Positions 8,737 through 18,490 of a stretch of 64,000 nt of DNA are shown here, piece after piece. The position numbers and the translations under genes are program-made. The stretch spans positions 186,001-250,000 of the forward strand of contig JAXHMA010000006.1 of NCBI GenBank assembly GCA_034521835.1, in the 5' to 3' direction. The DNA is from JAMQKA01 sp034521835 (lineage in GTDB: Bacteria; Bacteroidota; Rhodothermia; Balneolales; Balneolaceae). The notes beneath the pieces are model-generated. The model saw nothing but the letters and a program-made list of their open reading frames with translations, did not search any database and had not been told where the DNA came from. Each line of letters begins with the position of its first letter. Positions within the stretch are counted from its first letter, which is position 1.

Positions 8737-8825
8737 TTTATGAAGAAATTTCTTTATTTATGCAGCATCGACAGCGAAATATTACCATTATCCCAGGGAT
8801 GATTTCACATTCAAACGGAGTACAG

Positions 8826-9752
8826 ATGCCAGAGATTAAACTTCCTGAAGTAGAGCTTAACATTTACAGCCCGCGAGATCCTGTTGAAGTACCGGTAGTA
8901 GAAAACTGGATCTGTACTAAAGAAGCGAGCCCAAATTTTGTTCGTCATCTTACCTTTGATATTTCGGGGACGGAACTGGAAGGCCGGATCCGTGTCGGGC
9001 AATCAATCGGAATATTACCACCGGGTGAAGATGAAAATGGCCGCCCCCACAAATTAAGGCTCTATTCGGTCAGCTCCCCGTCAGAAGGAGAAGGCGGTGA
9101 CACCCGGTTTGTCTCAACCACGGTAAAAAGAACCATCGAAGAGTGGGATGGCAACGAGTTGTATCTTGGTATTTGCTCAAACTACCTGGCCGATCTTTCT
9201 CCGGGGGATATCGTTCGCATGACGGGTCCAAGCGGTCGTCGTTTCCTCTTGCCTGAAAATGCCGCGGATTTTAATTACGTATTCTTTGCCACGGGGACGG
9301 GCATCGCCCCCTTTCGCGGCATGGTTATGGAACTGATGGAGTCTGGCATTGAAAACGATGTTGTGTTAATATTTGGCTGTCCCTACCGAACCGATCTGCT
9401 GTACGCCGAGTATTTTGAAGAGACGGCCAAGAGTTTTGAAAACTTTACCTATCTGCCATACGTCTCCAGGGAGGATCGCCGAACCGATGGCACCAAGCGC
9501 TATGTTCAAACCTGCCTATGGGATGATGCGGAGATCCTGGATCCTGTTCTCAGCAAAGAGAACACCTTGCTTTATATATGTGGACTTAAAGGGATGGAAG
9601 AGGGAATATACAGGGCGTTAGCTCATAAGGGAATGCAAAACTATCTGAATATAAGAGAAAATATCATCGACAAATCGCCGGATGAGTGGGACGAGGAAGA
9701 TGTGAAGCGTAATATTAAACCGGGTCCTCGAACATTTGTAGAGGTTTATTAA
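8826..9752 (+). CDS. Plant-type ferredoxin-NADP(+) reductase family protein
   Basis: This flavoprotein would shuttle electrons between NADPH and a ferredoxin or similar partner. The FAD-binding motif RLYSVSSP is followed by a second flavin-domain segment (YLGICSNYLADLSPGD). The nucleotide domain has GTGIAPFRGMV, LIFGCPYRTDLLY and ICGLKGMEEGI. The last residue is Tyr (FVEVY), matching the aromatic C-terminal residue that stacks on the flavin in plant-type reductases. The ATG at 8826 (MPEIKLPEVEL) is preferred because GGAG lies 5 bases upstream. An earlier ATG at 8760 has no ribosome-binding site. The gene stands alone after the terminator of the barrel gene. Confidence 0.87.
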   Translation: MPEIKLPEVELNIYSPRDPVEVPVVENWICTKEASPNFVRHLTFDISGTELEGRIRVGQSIGILPPGEDENGRPHKLRLYSVSSPSEGEGGDTRFVSTTVKRTIEEWDGNELYLGICSNYLADLSPGDIVRMTGPSGRRFLLPENAADFNYVFFATGTGIAPFRGMVMELMESGIENDVVLIFGCPYRTDLLYAEYFEETAKSFENFTYLPYVSREDRRTDGTKRYVQTCLWDDAEILDPVLSKENTLLYICGLKGMEEGIYRALAHKGMQNYLNIRENIIDKSPDEWDEEDVKRNIKPGPRTFVEVY

Positions 9753-9796
9753 ACCTTAAAAGGAGGAGGTCAGCGGGAACAGGAATGTAAACTGGT

Positions 9797-10537
9797 CTAC
9801 TGTCTTTGCTTGCGTTTCTTGTGTTGCCCGTTTTTTCTGGAGCGGCCATTCATAAGCGCCTCATTTATAATTTTAATGTCCTTTTTTAAGGTTGGGTACA
9901 CCAAGTACGTAAGATCAGTTCTCAGGTTACGCACAAGCTGTTCGCGGGGTTTGTCAACATGCCAGGAAGTTTCTTCTCTTGTGGCTATAATACCGGGTTT
10001 TGCAGCATATCTCTTATAAAAGTCGGTATAAAACTTGTTTAGTTTTTCACTGTTTTCAGGTCTGAGGGGTGTTGGACCAACTAGTGCCATCTCACCTCTG
10101 AAAACATTAAGGAGATTCGGCAGTAAATAAAGACCGGTTTTCAGTAAAAAATTTCCAAGCAGAGTTTTCACCTTCTTCGCAGGTGTTTTGTGAGTACGCA
10201 AAAAATATCGAGAAAAATGTCTGCCGCGGTATCCAACAAACTTTTCTTCTGTAAAAATGGGGAAGCCGGAGGTTACCAGCATCAAAGGTGCCAGCACTGG
10301 AAGGACCAGCATAAAAAGTGCACTCCCCAGAACAGCACCGAAAATTTCAAAATATCTTTTGGGTCTAGACTCTTTCTCGGTCAATTCGTGGAAAAAGAGA
10401 TCTGTTGTGGGCCCAACCTGGTCTTTTTCCGATACAAAGTTAAGACTTTTTTCCAGCTGAATTTTATTTTTGAGAGATAGTTCTGCATTGTCGGCTGCGC
10501 GCTGGGTTGAATTTAGTGATAAGCCATTGGCAAGCAT
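9797..10537 (-). CDS. Bacterial sugar transferase (undecaprenyl-phosphate glycosyl-1-phosphate transferase family)
   Basis: The family attaches the first sugar phosphate to a lipid carrier to begin exopolysaccharide or O-antigen repeat synthesis. The core motifs are visible: one membrane segment (about residues 70-95), EEKFVGYRGRHF, LLPNLLNVFRGEMALVGPTPLRP and YAAKPGIIATREETSW near the C-terminus. A basic tail (NGRSRKNGQHKKRKQRQ) ends the protein. The start at 10537 (MLANGLSL) is chosen because AGGAG lies just upstream. The ATG at 10552 would place that site inside the coding region. It lacks the multi-span N-terminus of WcaJ-type enzymes. Confidence 0.85.
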   Translation of the reverse strand: MLANGLSLNSTQRAADNAELSLKNKIQLEKSLNFVSEKDQVGPTTDLFFHELTEKESRPKRYFEIFGAVLGSALFMLVLPVLAPLMLVTSGFPIFTEEKFVGYRGRHFSRYFLRTHKTPAKKVKTLLGNFLLKTGLYLLPNLLNVFRGEMALVGPTPLRPENSEKLNKFYTDFYKRYAAKPGIIATREETSWHVDKPREQLVRNLRTDLTYLVYPTLKKDIKIINEALMNGRSRKNGQHKKRKQRQ

Positions 10538-10671
10538 TACGTTACTCCTCATATAGAAGATCGTCTATTTAAAGTCTTCATTGATTTATAGGACTCTGGT
10601 ACTATTCCTATGTTACAATTAATGATTTTGTTCCCAATTCGGCTTAAAATAATCATCTAGTTTATAATTTT

Positions 10672-11241
10672 TCAATTATTTAGGTCGGTAACGCCTGCAG
10701 AAATAACATATTTCATAATTTCCGAAGAACTTATGTCTATAGGTTTAATCTTATTAGAGTTAATAATAAAAAGATTACCAGAAAAATTATACGAATGAGG
10801 GCAGTATACAGCAACCATATCTTTTAATTCAAAATCAGAGAGGTCATCATCTGTTATAAATCCCAGCCGCTGCAGCCCTGAATCATTCAGCTCAATAAGC
10901 ACGGGCTGATTGAACTTCTTTTTCTCACCCACAAACGCCTCTGTCAACTCTTTAATGGAGGTATAAATTATTTTTACAAGTGGTAATCGCGTGACGAATG
11001 ATTCAAAATAGTTGACTAATGGACGAATGAAGGCACGGGTAAGAATAAATCCCAGGAGTGATACCCCAAAAAAGACGGTAATGATTCCAAGACCCGGAAT
11101 GTCAATATTGAATGGTTCGAAGATCAGGGTGTTGAGCGTCTCATTTGTCCATCGGACGAGAGCGTAAACAATATAAATAGTTATGGTTACGGGAAAAATG
11201 AGAAGCATTCCACGAAGAAAATTATTAATCAGAGCTTTCAT
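10672..11241 (-). CDS. DUF502 family membrane protein
   Basis: The 189-residue protein has two N-terminal membrane spans (FLRGMLLIFPVTITIYIVYALVRW and GLGIITVFFGVSLLGFILTRAF). A cytoplasmic domain with the family signature LPLVKIIYTSIKELTEAFVG follows. Function is unknown in the family. The remaining upstream stretch to alaS (11242-11500) shows no further gene. Confidence 0.82.
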   Translation of the reverse strand: MKALINNFLRGMLLIFPVTITIYIVYALVRWTNETLNTLIFEPFNIDIPGLGIITVFFGVSLLGFILTRAFIRPLVNYFESFVTRLPLVKIIYTSIKELTEAFVGEKKKFNQPVLIELNDSGLQRLGFITDDDLSDFELKDMVAVYCPHSYNFSGNLFIINSNKIKPIDISSSEIMKYVISAGVTDLNN

Positions 11242-11500
11242 GATTGTGGGAAGATTTTGTTAGCCATAATAAAGTCGATACTACAAATACATAACAAGTT
11301 GAATTACACACAATATATCGATACAACAAGAAGAGGCCATTTGCAAGAAGTAAATCAGTACAATCTGAGCGTGTTCGTTTCCTGCTAATGCACCCCGGCT
11401 TCGGTTGAGTCAACCAGTATGGATAAATCATGGATGAGTAAGAGGACATTTTTTACTATTTTCTGTCGCTTCGCAGGAACAAATAATCACAGAAAGTGTC

Positions 11501-14159
11501 ATGCCCACGAAAAGTGCATCGAAAATAAGAAACGAATTTTTCGAATTCTTCCGGGAAAAACAGCATATCATTGTAGATAGTGCTCCGGTGGTTCCGCAAA
11601 ATGATCCCACTCTGCTGTTTACCAACGCCGGTATGAATCAATTCAAACCTATTTTTATGGGGGAAGAAATAGGCTATAAAGCGGATGGAAAAACCTGGAA
11701 GCGAGCGGCAGATACACAGCGCTGTATTCGCGTTAGCGGCAAGCATAACGATTTGGAAGAGGTGGGACACGACACCTATCATCATACGCTGTTTGAGATG
11801 CTCGGCAACTGGTCGTTTGGCGATTATTTCAAGGAAGAGGCGATCGAATGGGCGTGGCAGCTGCTTGTTGATCACTGGGGGCTTGAACCGAATCGACTTT
11901 ATGCCACGGTATTTGGTGGTGACGATGAGGATGGTCTGCCCGTTGACGAGGGAGCTCTTGAACTCTGGGAAGCCAAAACTTCTATCGACCCGGAGCATAT
12001 TCTTAAGTTTGGCAAGAAAGATAATTTTTGGGAAATGGGCGAAACCGGTCCCTGCGGTCCGTGTTCGGAAGTACATATCGATCTTCGTCCCGACAAGGAG
12101 CGCGAAAAGCTGGACGGAGCGAAACTCGTAAACATGAATGATCCGCGGGTCATGGAGATCTGGAACCTCGTATTTATACAGTTTAACCGGCAGCCCGGTG
12201 GGAGCCTTGAAAAACTTCCCGCCCAGCACGTGGATACCGGTATGGGATTCGAACGCATCTGTGCCGTACTCCAGGGGAAACGCTCAAATTACGATACCGA
12301 CCTGTTTGACCCCGCTTCTGAATAAGATTGGCCACCTGGCCGATGTGACTTATGGTGAAGATGAGGAGATCGATATCGCCATGCGGGTTATTGCGGACCA
12401 TATCCGTGCGGTCAGTTTTTCAATTGCCGACGGCGCTTCTCCCAGCAATGAAGGCCGCGGGTACGTGATTCGCCGAATTCTGAGGCGCGCTATAAGGTAC
12501 GGGTGGGACAAGCTGGATCTCAAAGAACCGTTCTTCCATAAGCTGGTGCCTACTCTGGCCGAACAGTTTAAAGATGTATTCCCGGTATTGATCAAGCAGC
12601 AGGATTATGTGATAAATGTAGTTCGAGCCGAGGAAAAGAGCTTTCTGAACACGCTGGGGCAGGGTATCGAGCTGTTCAATGAGATGATCGAGGGCAAGGA
12701 AGTGCTGCCCGGTGAAGATGCTTTTAAGCTGCACGATACCTATGGATTCCCGATCGATCTTACGGTGCTGATGGCCCGGGAACGCGGCGTTGAAGTAGAT
12801 GAAGAGGGGTTCAACAAGCTGATGAAAGAGCAGAAGGAACGAGCACGAGCCGCTGGTTCCTTTAGCGCCGATCAGATTGAAAAAGGAGACTGGCACCAGC
12901 TGGAGCACAGGGAAGAATCGGAGTTCGTCGGCTATGATGAATTGTCCACCACCTCCCGGATTGTTGCCTATCGCAAGGAGGGAGACCGCTATGCTCTAAT
13001 TCTCGATAGAACGCCTTTTTATGCCGAAAGCGGGGGACAGGTTGCCGATACCGGTGTTATCAGCAGCGGTGATGAACACCTTCGCGTGCTGGACGTCCAG
13101 AACCAGCAGGGCCGCCATATTCATTATGTTGATACACTACCCAAAGAACCGACCGGAAATTGGCAGGCACTGGTTGACCGTGATCGTCGTAATGAGATTC
13201 AGAAACATCATACTGCCACGCACCTGGTTCATGCAGCGCTGCGAAAAATACTGGGTGACGCACGTTGCCCAGAAAGGGTCACTGGTTGATCCCGAGCACC
13301 TTCGGTTTGACTTTTCACACTACGAACAGGTTACGCCTGATCAGCTGGATGAGATTGAGAAATTGGTGAATGACAGAATCCAGCAGAATATTCCCAAAAA
13401 GGAGGAACGCTCCGTACCAATAGAAGAAGCCAGAGAGCGTGGAGCAATGATGCTGTTCGGAGAAAAGTATGGCGATGAAGTCCGTATTATTACATTTGAT
13501 GATGATTATTCAGTAGAACTCTGCGGAGGGACCCACTCTGGAGGCTACAGGTGAACTTGGATACCTGCGAATTCTCAGCGAATCTTCAGCTGCAGCAGGA
13601 ATACGACGGGTGGAAGCGGTAGCGGGCAAGCGGGCCGACCAGGAAATACGACAGGAGAAAGAACTTATTCGGGCAATCCGTTCTGAAATCGGCCAGAGCG
13701 AAGATTTAGTTCGTGATGTCAGAGAGCTACAGAACGAACGAAAACAGCTGGAAAAGAAAGTAGAGCAACTCCAAAAACAGCAAAGTTCCGCCCGGTTAGA
13801 CGAGCTTATAAACAAAGCCCGATCTATATCTGACGATATAAAACTGGTTGCCGGTGAGATTGAAAATGCCGATATGGATCTGCTTAAGCAGCTGGGTTAT
13901 GAATCGCTCGAGAAAAACAAGAAAGGAACGGTAACCATCCTGGGCTCCAGGCATGAAGATGAAGGCAAGGTTTACCTGGCGGCTGCCGTCACCGATGATC
14001 TGATCAAAGGAAAGGGACTGAAGGCTGGATCGCTTGTAGGAGAACTCGGAAAAATGCTGGGCGGTGGAGGCGGCGGTCAGCCCAGTATAGCTACAGCCGG
14101 TGGACGAGATACAGAGAAAGCTATCCGAGGTTTTAACCAAAATCTTAAACTTCTGGTAA
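11501..14159 (+). CDS. alaS: Alanyl-tRNA synthetase, four apparent frameshifts
   Basis: The enzyme charges tRNA-Ala and is essential. The class II aminoacylation core is clear (FTNAGMNQFKPIF, TQRCIRVSGKHNDLEEVG, HHTLFEMLGNWSFGDYFK, MGFERI). The editing domain carries HHTATHL and the VELCGGTH zinc motif, and a coiled-coil/C-Ala domain has a glycine-rich GGGGGGQPSIATAGG. The frame breaks near 12310, 13257, 13538 and 14120. Removing one base at each site gives a continuous protein of normal length (about 880 residues) ending KLSEVLTKILNFW. Because the gene is essential and all four breaks are single extra bases, sequence error is the likely cause. Confidence 0.93.
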
Positions 14160-14267
14160 CTAGTCAACCATTTGAAATAAATTTTAATAGATGGTTTACG
14201 TCTGTAATCTTTCTTTTTTTTAGGTATATTTCGCTTCTAAGCACTATAAAAAACTCCTGTTGATTTT

Positions 14268-15374
14268 ATGGCAAAAGAAAAAAATAAAGAAGTCACCTTT
14301 ACTCCTTCAGGCACCGGCATACGCATGAACGGACAAATTCAGCGAAGCACGGAACTGCCGTCTCCAACCCGCAAGAAGCACAAATCACTCGGCCTTTCTG
14401 AACAGGATGTAGTCGACATGTTTGAGATGATGTATCTGCAGCGCCGGTTTGAAGAACGAGCCATGCAGATGTACCAAAAAGGAAAGTTTGGCGGTTTCCT
14501 GCACCTTTATATGGGTCAGGAAGCAATTTCCACAGGTACCGTTTATGCATTTAATGATGACGATGATATTATCACGGCCTACCGCGATCACGGCTGGGGT
14601 CTGGTGCGCGGGGAATTCTCCCAAAGAGGGTATGGCTGAGCTGTATGGAAAAGTAACAGGTTGCTCCAAAGGCAAAGGCGGATCCATGCACTTTGCCAAT
14701 GTCGAAAATAATTTTTGGGGCGGATATGGAATTGTTGGAGGACATATCCCGATTGGGTGGCGGTATCGCCTTTGCCAATAAATACAAGCAAAATGATCGG
14801 GTTACCGCCTGCTTCCTGGGCGATGGTGCGGTAGACCAGGGAGTCTTGCACGAAACGCTTAATATGAGCCAACTCTGGGGGCTTCCCTGCATTTACGCTG
14901 TAGAAAATAACGGCTATGCGATGGGAACAGCGGTGCATCGTCACTCAGTTGGAGAGATTCGCGAGACCGTGCTGAGGGATACGGTATGAAAAGTGCTGTT
15001 ATTAATGGTATGGACGTATTTACGGTTTATGAAAAGATGAAGGAGATTGCCGAAGACGTTCGGGAAAACTCCAATGCCATGGTTTATTGAGATCCGTACT
15101 TATCGTTATCGCGGGCACTCCATGTCGGATCCGATGAAATATCGCACCAAGGAAGAACTCAAGGAATATGAAGAGCTAGACCCTATCGAAAGAGTTAAAA
15201 ACTACATTCTTGATAATGAATTAGCCGATCAGGATAAGCTCGATGAGATCAAGGAGGATGTAGAGCAACAGGTTCTTGATGCTATCGACTTTGCCGAGGA
15301 GAGCGACTTCCCTGATGAAGACGCACCTCTACAAGGATGTTTTTGTTGAAGATGATTATCCGTTTCACAAGTAA
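14268..15374 (+). CDS. pdhA: Pyruvate dehydrogenase E1 alpha subunit, about five apparent frameshifts
   Basis: E1 alpha with E1 beta decarboxylates pyruvate using thiamine diphosphate and passes the acetyl group to E2. Family landmarks are in order: MMYLQRRFEERAMQMYQKGKFGGF, GMAELYGKVTGCSKGKGGSMHF, the ThDP site GDGAVDQGVLHETLN...YAVENNGYAMGT, and IEIRTYRYRGHSMSDP with the phosphorylation-loop-like region. The frame breaks near 14616, 14758, 14961, 15076 and 15332. Correcting them gives a protein ending DEDAPLYKDVFVEDDYPFHK. E1 beta and E2 follow on the same strand. The breaks look like sequence errors. Confidence 0.9.
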
Positions 15375-15521
15375 ATAAGTCGCATGGCGCAGGTGTTTGT
15401 ACGGGTAGTGAGCATTCCACAGCAGCGCAACCGAGTTTCTAATTAAAGAGCGGGATTGAGGTTATTGATAGCTGATCCTGTTCCTGTACATAAAGACATA
15501 ACCCAAGAATATTAATTAAAC

Positions 15522-16512
15522 ATGGCTGAATTACAATTCAGAGAAGCTATACGAGCTGCCATCGATGAAGAGATGGAGCGCGATGAAAATATTTTCGTAA
15601 TGGGCGAAGAAGTTGCCGAATATGACGGCGCCTACAAAGTGACCGAAGGACTTGCTTGATAAATATGGCGGTAAACGGATGATCGATACGCCTATTTCGG
15701 AGCTCGGTTTTGCCGGGTATCGGTGTCGGGGCTGCGATGAACGGCCTTCGTCCCATCGTAGAGTTTATGACATTTAACTTTGCAGTACTTGGCAGCCGAC
15801 CAGATTATTAACCACGCTTCCAAAATTCGGTATATGACTCGGTGGACAGGTTTCCATTCCGATCGTATTTCAGAGGTCCCAACGCTTCTGCAGGGCAGTT
15901 AAGTGCCACCCACTCAGTGGCTTATGATGCGATGTACTCTCATTTTCCGGGGCTCAAAGTGATCTATACCTCCGAGCCTGCCGATGGAAAAGGACTCCTT
16001 AAATCTGCCATACGCGATGATAACCCCGTATTATTTATGGAATCTGAGCAGATGTATGGGCTCAAAGGGGAGGTGCCCGAGGAAGATGATTTCACCATTC
16101 CCATTGGTAAGGCGAAAGTAAAGCGTGAAGGCGGAGATGCCACGGTCGTTGCCCACGGGAAAATGTATCATGTGGCCAAGCAGGCTGCCGAGCAGCTGGC
16201 AAAAGATGGGGTTGAGATTGAGATTATTGATCCAAGGACCGTCAAACCGTTGGATATCGAAACGATTGTGAAATCTATCAAAAAAACCAATCGATGTGTG
16301 GTTGTGGATGAGGCCCATCCCTTCTGTGGACTTGCCGCTGAAGTAGGCTACCTGATACAGCGCGAAGCGTTTGACTACCTCGATGCACCTATCGCATGCG
16401 TGTCACGCTGCCGGATACCAGCGCACCATTTGCCAAAAACCTGTTTGACAAATGGCTGCCGAGTCCGGATCAAGTGATCGAGGCCGTCAATACTGTGACG
16501 TACCGTAAATAG
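15522..16512 (+). CDS. pdhB: Pyruvate dehydrogenase E1 beta subunit, several apparent frameshifts
   Basis: The start is MAELQFREAIRAAIDEEMERDENIFVMGEEV, the usual E1 beta N-terminus. Next come VTEGLLDKYGGKR, TPISELGFAGIGVGAAMNGLRPIVEFM, DQIINHASKIRYM, FRGPNASAGQLSATHS, and GLKVIYTSEPADGKGLLKSAIRDDNPVLFMESEQMYG. The C-terminal transketolase domain ends LPSPDQVIEAVNTVTYRK. One-base breaks occur near 15655, 15716, 15791, 15840 and 16395, almost all extra bases. Corrected length is about 326-330 residues, normal for E1 beta. It lies between pdhA and the E2 gene. Confidence 0.9.
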
Positions 16513-16602
16513 ATCTGGTTTTTAATGGATGATTCTAGCTTTCTTCACGCCAGAAATATTTTAAGAAATAAGTAAAACTAAAATTAAGTAAGGTATAACA
16601 AC

Positions 16603-17859
16603 ATGGCCAGAAAAGTTGAAATGCCCAAGCTTAGTGATACGATGGAAGAGGGCGTCATTGCTAAGTGGAATGTCAAAGAAGGCGACAAGGTTGAAGCCGG
16701 CGATATTATAGCTGAAGTTGAAACCGACAAGGCTACAATGGAAGTTGAAGTATTTGATGCCGGTACCGTTCTGAAAATTTTGGCAGAAGAGGGAGAGGCT
16801 GTACCTCTTGGTGAACCGATGGTGATTATGGGTGAAGAGGACGAAGATATTAGCGAGCTGCTTGAAAGTATTGAAAGCAGATCAAAAGATACGGCGGAAG
16901 AACCCAAAGAGAGCTCCGAGAAGGCTGAAGATGAGGAAAAGGAAGAGGAAGAATTTGATCCGCTGTTCAGCGACCTGGAAGAATCGAAATCCACCGGTTC
17001 AGGTAATGGGAGAATCAAAGCATCACCGCTGGCCAGAAAAATTGCTGAAGATAAAGGAATCGAACTATCAAATGTCCAGGGCTCCGGTCCTGAAGGCCGC
17101 ATAATCAAGCGCGATATTGAAGAATATGAACCCACCAAGGCTCCTGCTGCTGCGCCTGTAGCCACCGCTAGCAGAGAAGATGAGGAAGTTCGGATTTCAC
17201 AGATGCGTAAAACAATTGCGCGTCGTCTTGCTGAAAGCAAGTTTACGAGTCCTCATTTCTACGAAACGATCGATATTGATGCCGAAGAGCTGATTGGGGC
17301 CCGGGCGAAAGTAAATGAGGTCAGCGAACAGAAAATAAGCTTTAACGATATCGTGGTTAAAGGTTGTGCCCATGCGCTCTTGAAACATCCAGATGTAAAT
17401 AGTTCTTGGATGGAAAAGGATAATAAGATTATAAAGCATGGGGATGTGCATGTGGCCGTTGCCGTTGCTATTGACGAGGGACTCATGACACCCGTAATTC
17501 GTCACACCGATCAAAAAGGTCTGCAACAGATCGGGACTGAAACGCGGGAGCTTGCTGAACTTGCCCGAAATCGAAAGCTACAGCCCGAACAGATGGAGGG
17601 AAGTACCTTTACCGTCAGTAACCTCGGCATGTTTGGTATTGAAGAATTTACGGCTATTATCAATCCGCCTAACGCATCCATTCTGGCGGTTGGAGCCATA
17701 CGAGATGTTCCGGTGGTGAAAGAGGGAGAAGTGGTACCTGGCAAACGAATGAAGGTAACGCTCTCAAGCGATCACCGCATTGTGGATGGAGTAACAGCCG
17801 CACAATTTCTGAACACGTTGAGAAGCATGCTTGAAAATCCACTTACGATGCTTCTCTGA
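16603..17859 (+). CDS. pdhC: Dihydrolipoamide acetyltransferase (pyruvate dehydrogenase E2)
   Basis: E2 forms the core of the pyruvate dehydrogenase complex and transfers the acetyl group to CoA. The single N-terminal lipoyl domain has the VETDKATMEVEV lipoylation site (Lys near residue 46). An acidic linker (about 85-130) follows, then a peripheral subunit-binding domain (KASPLARKIAEDKGIELSNVQGSGPEGRI; about 143-175) and a catalytic domain ending with SSDHRIVDGVTAAQFL, which carries the His-Asp active-site signature. The frame is intact at 418 residues, in contrast to both E1 genes just upstream. A terminator follows, and no E3 gene is present. Confidence 0.95.
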   Translation: MARKVEMPKLSDTMEEGVIAKWNVKEGDKVEAGDIIAEVETDKATMEVEVFDAGTVLKILAEEGEAVPLGEPMVIMGEEDEDISELLESIESRSKDTAEEPKESSEKAEDEEKEEEEFDPLFSDLEESKSTGSGNGRIKASPLARKIAEDKGIELSNVQGSGPEGRIIKRDIEEYEPTKAPAAAPVATASREDEEVRISQMRKTIARRLAESKFTSPHFYETIDIDAEELIGARAKVNEVSEQKISFNDIVVKGCAHALLKHPDVNSSWMEKDNKIIKHGDVHVAVAVAIDEGLMTPVIRHTDQKGLQQIGTETRELAELARNRKLQPEQMEGSTFTVSNLGMFGIEEFTAIINPPNASILAVGAIRDVPVVKEGEVVPGKRMKVTLSSDHRIVDGVTAAQFLNTLRSMLENPLTMLL

Positions 17860-17886
17860 CAGGTTTATTTCTACATTTTTTTCTAC

Positions 17887-17914
17887 AGCCCCTTTCAAAA
17901 CGGAGGGGCTTTTT
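17887..17914 (+). terminator. Rho-independent terminator after the PDH E2 gene
   Basis: AGCCCCT and AGGGGCT pair around TTCAAAACGG, followed by TTTTG. It closes the pdhA-pdhB-pdhC transcription unit. Confidence 0.85.
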
Positions 17915-17952
17915 GTTTTCCGAATAATCCACTCTTTTCATCGTCCCACATC

Positions 17953-18318
17953 TCAGTCTGGCTTAATCTGTTTCTTATGGATCAAATTGTGATATACCGG
18001 TACACCTGTATCCCTGAATATTGAATTATTCGGTAGTTCTTGCCACAATTTTTGCGCCTTCTTTATTATGTACTGTTTCCGCCCAGACTTTGCAGAGGCT
18101 ATCGACAGGGATCCCGCGATTCGCTCATAAATTATTACTACACAACGTGCCTCCAAAACGCAAAAATTCTGAAATCGAAATTTAAGATCGGGTTTACCTA
18201 AAAACCAGTACAGTGATCGTATAGCGGGGTATTTTGCGATCAAATTGTTGCCTTCGCTGTTACCGTTTCTGCTGGGCAATGGAGGGAGAGAGCTTCTCTT
18301 CAGTGAAACGATCAGCAT
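17953..18318 (-). CDS. Hypothetical protein, family not recognised
   Basis: An open frame of 121 codons lies between the PDH terminator and the terminator of the pilin-like operon. The predicted protein is basic, with a possible amphipathic or hydrophobic patch (NFCVLEARCVVIIYERIAGSLSIA) and a basic tail. No domain, signal peptide or ribosome-binding site was recognised, so it may be a chance open frame or a gene remnant. Confidence 0.3.
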   Translation of the reverse strand: MLIVSLKRSSLPPLPSRNGNSEGNNLIAKYPAIRSLYWFLGKPDLKFRFQNFCVLEARCVVIIYERIAGSLSIASAKSGRKQYIIKKAQKLWQELPNNSIFRDTGVPVYHNLIHKKQIKPD

Positions 18319-18340
18319 AATGTTGTTGAAACTGGTAGTG

Positions 18341-18375
18341 AAAAAAACCTGAAATAGCTTGTCAACTATTTCAGG
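18341..18375 (-). terminator. Rho-independent terminator of the pilin-like operon
   Basis: CCTGAAATAG and CTATTTCAGG form a perfect 10-bp stem with an 8-nt loop. On the minus strand the stem is followed by a run of seven T. It lies about 115 bp downstream of the last pilin-like gene. Confidence 0.8.
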
Positions 18376-18490
18376 CAGCAGGAAGTAGTCGATATTTGAG
18401 AGTATCTATTCCATGAACATGAGTTGCCGTCTATGAAAATAAACTGGTGAAGAGTTGACAAAGTTGTTTCTGCCTGGAAGAAAATATTAT

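Noticed and set aside
8760..8825. Upstream ATG at 8760 as the start of the ferredoxin reductase
   Set aside because: It has no ribosome-binding site, while the ATG at 8826 has GGAG at the proper distance and begins at the conserved part of the protein.
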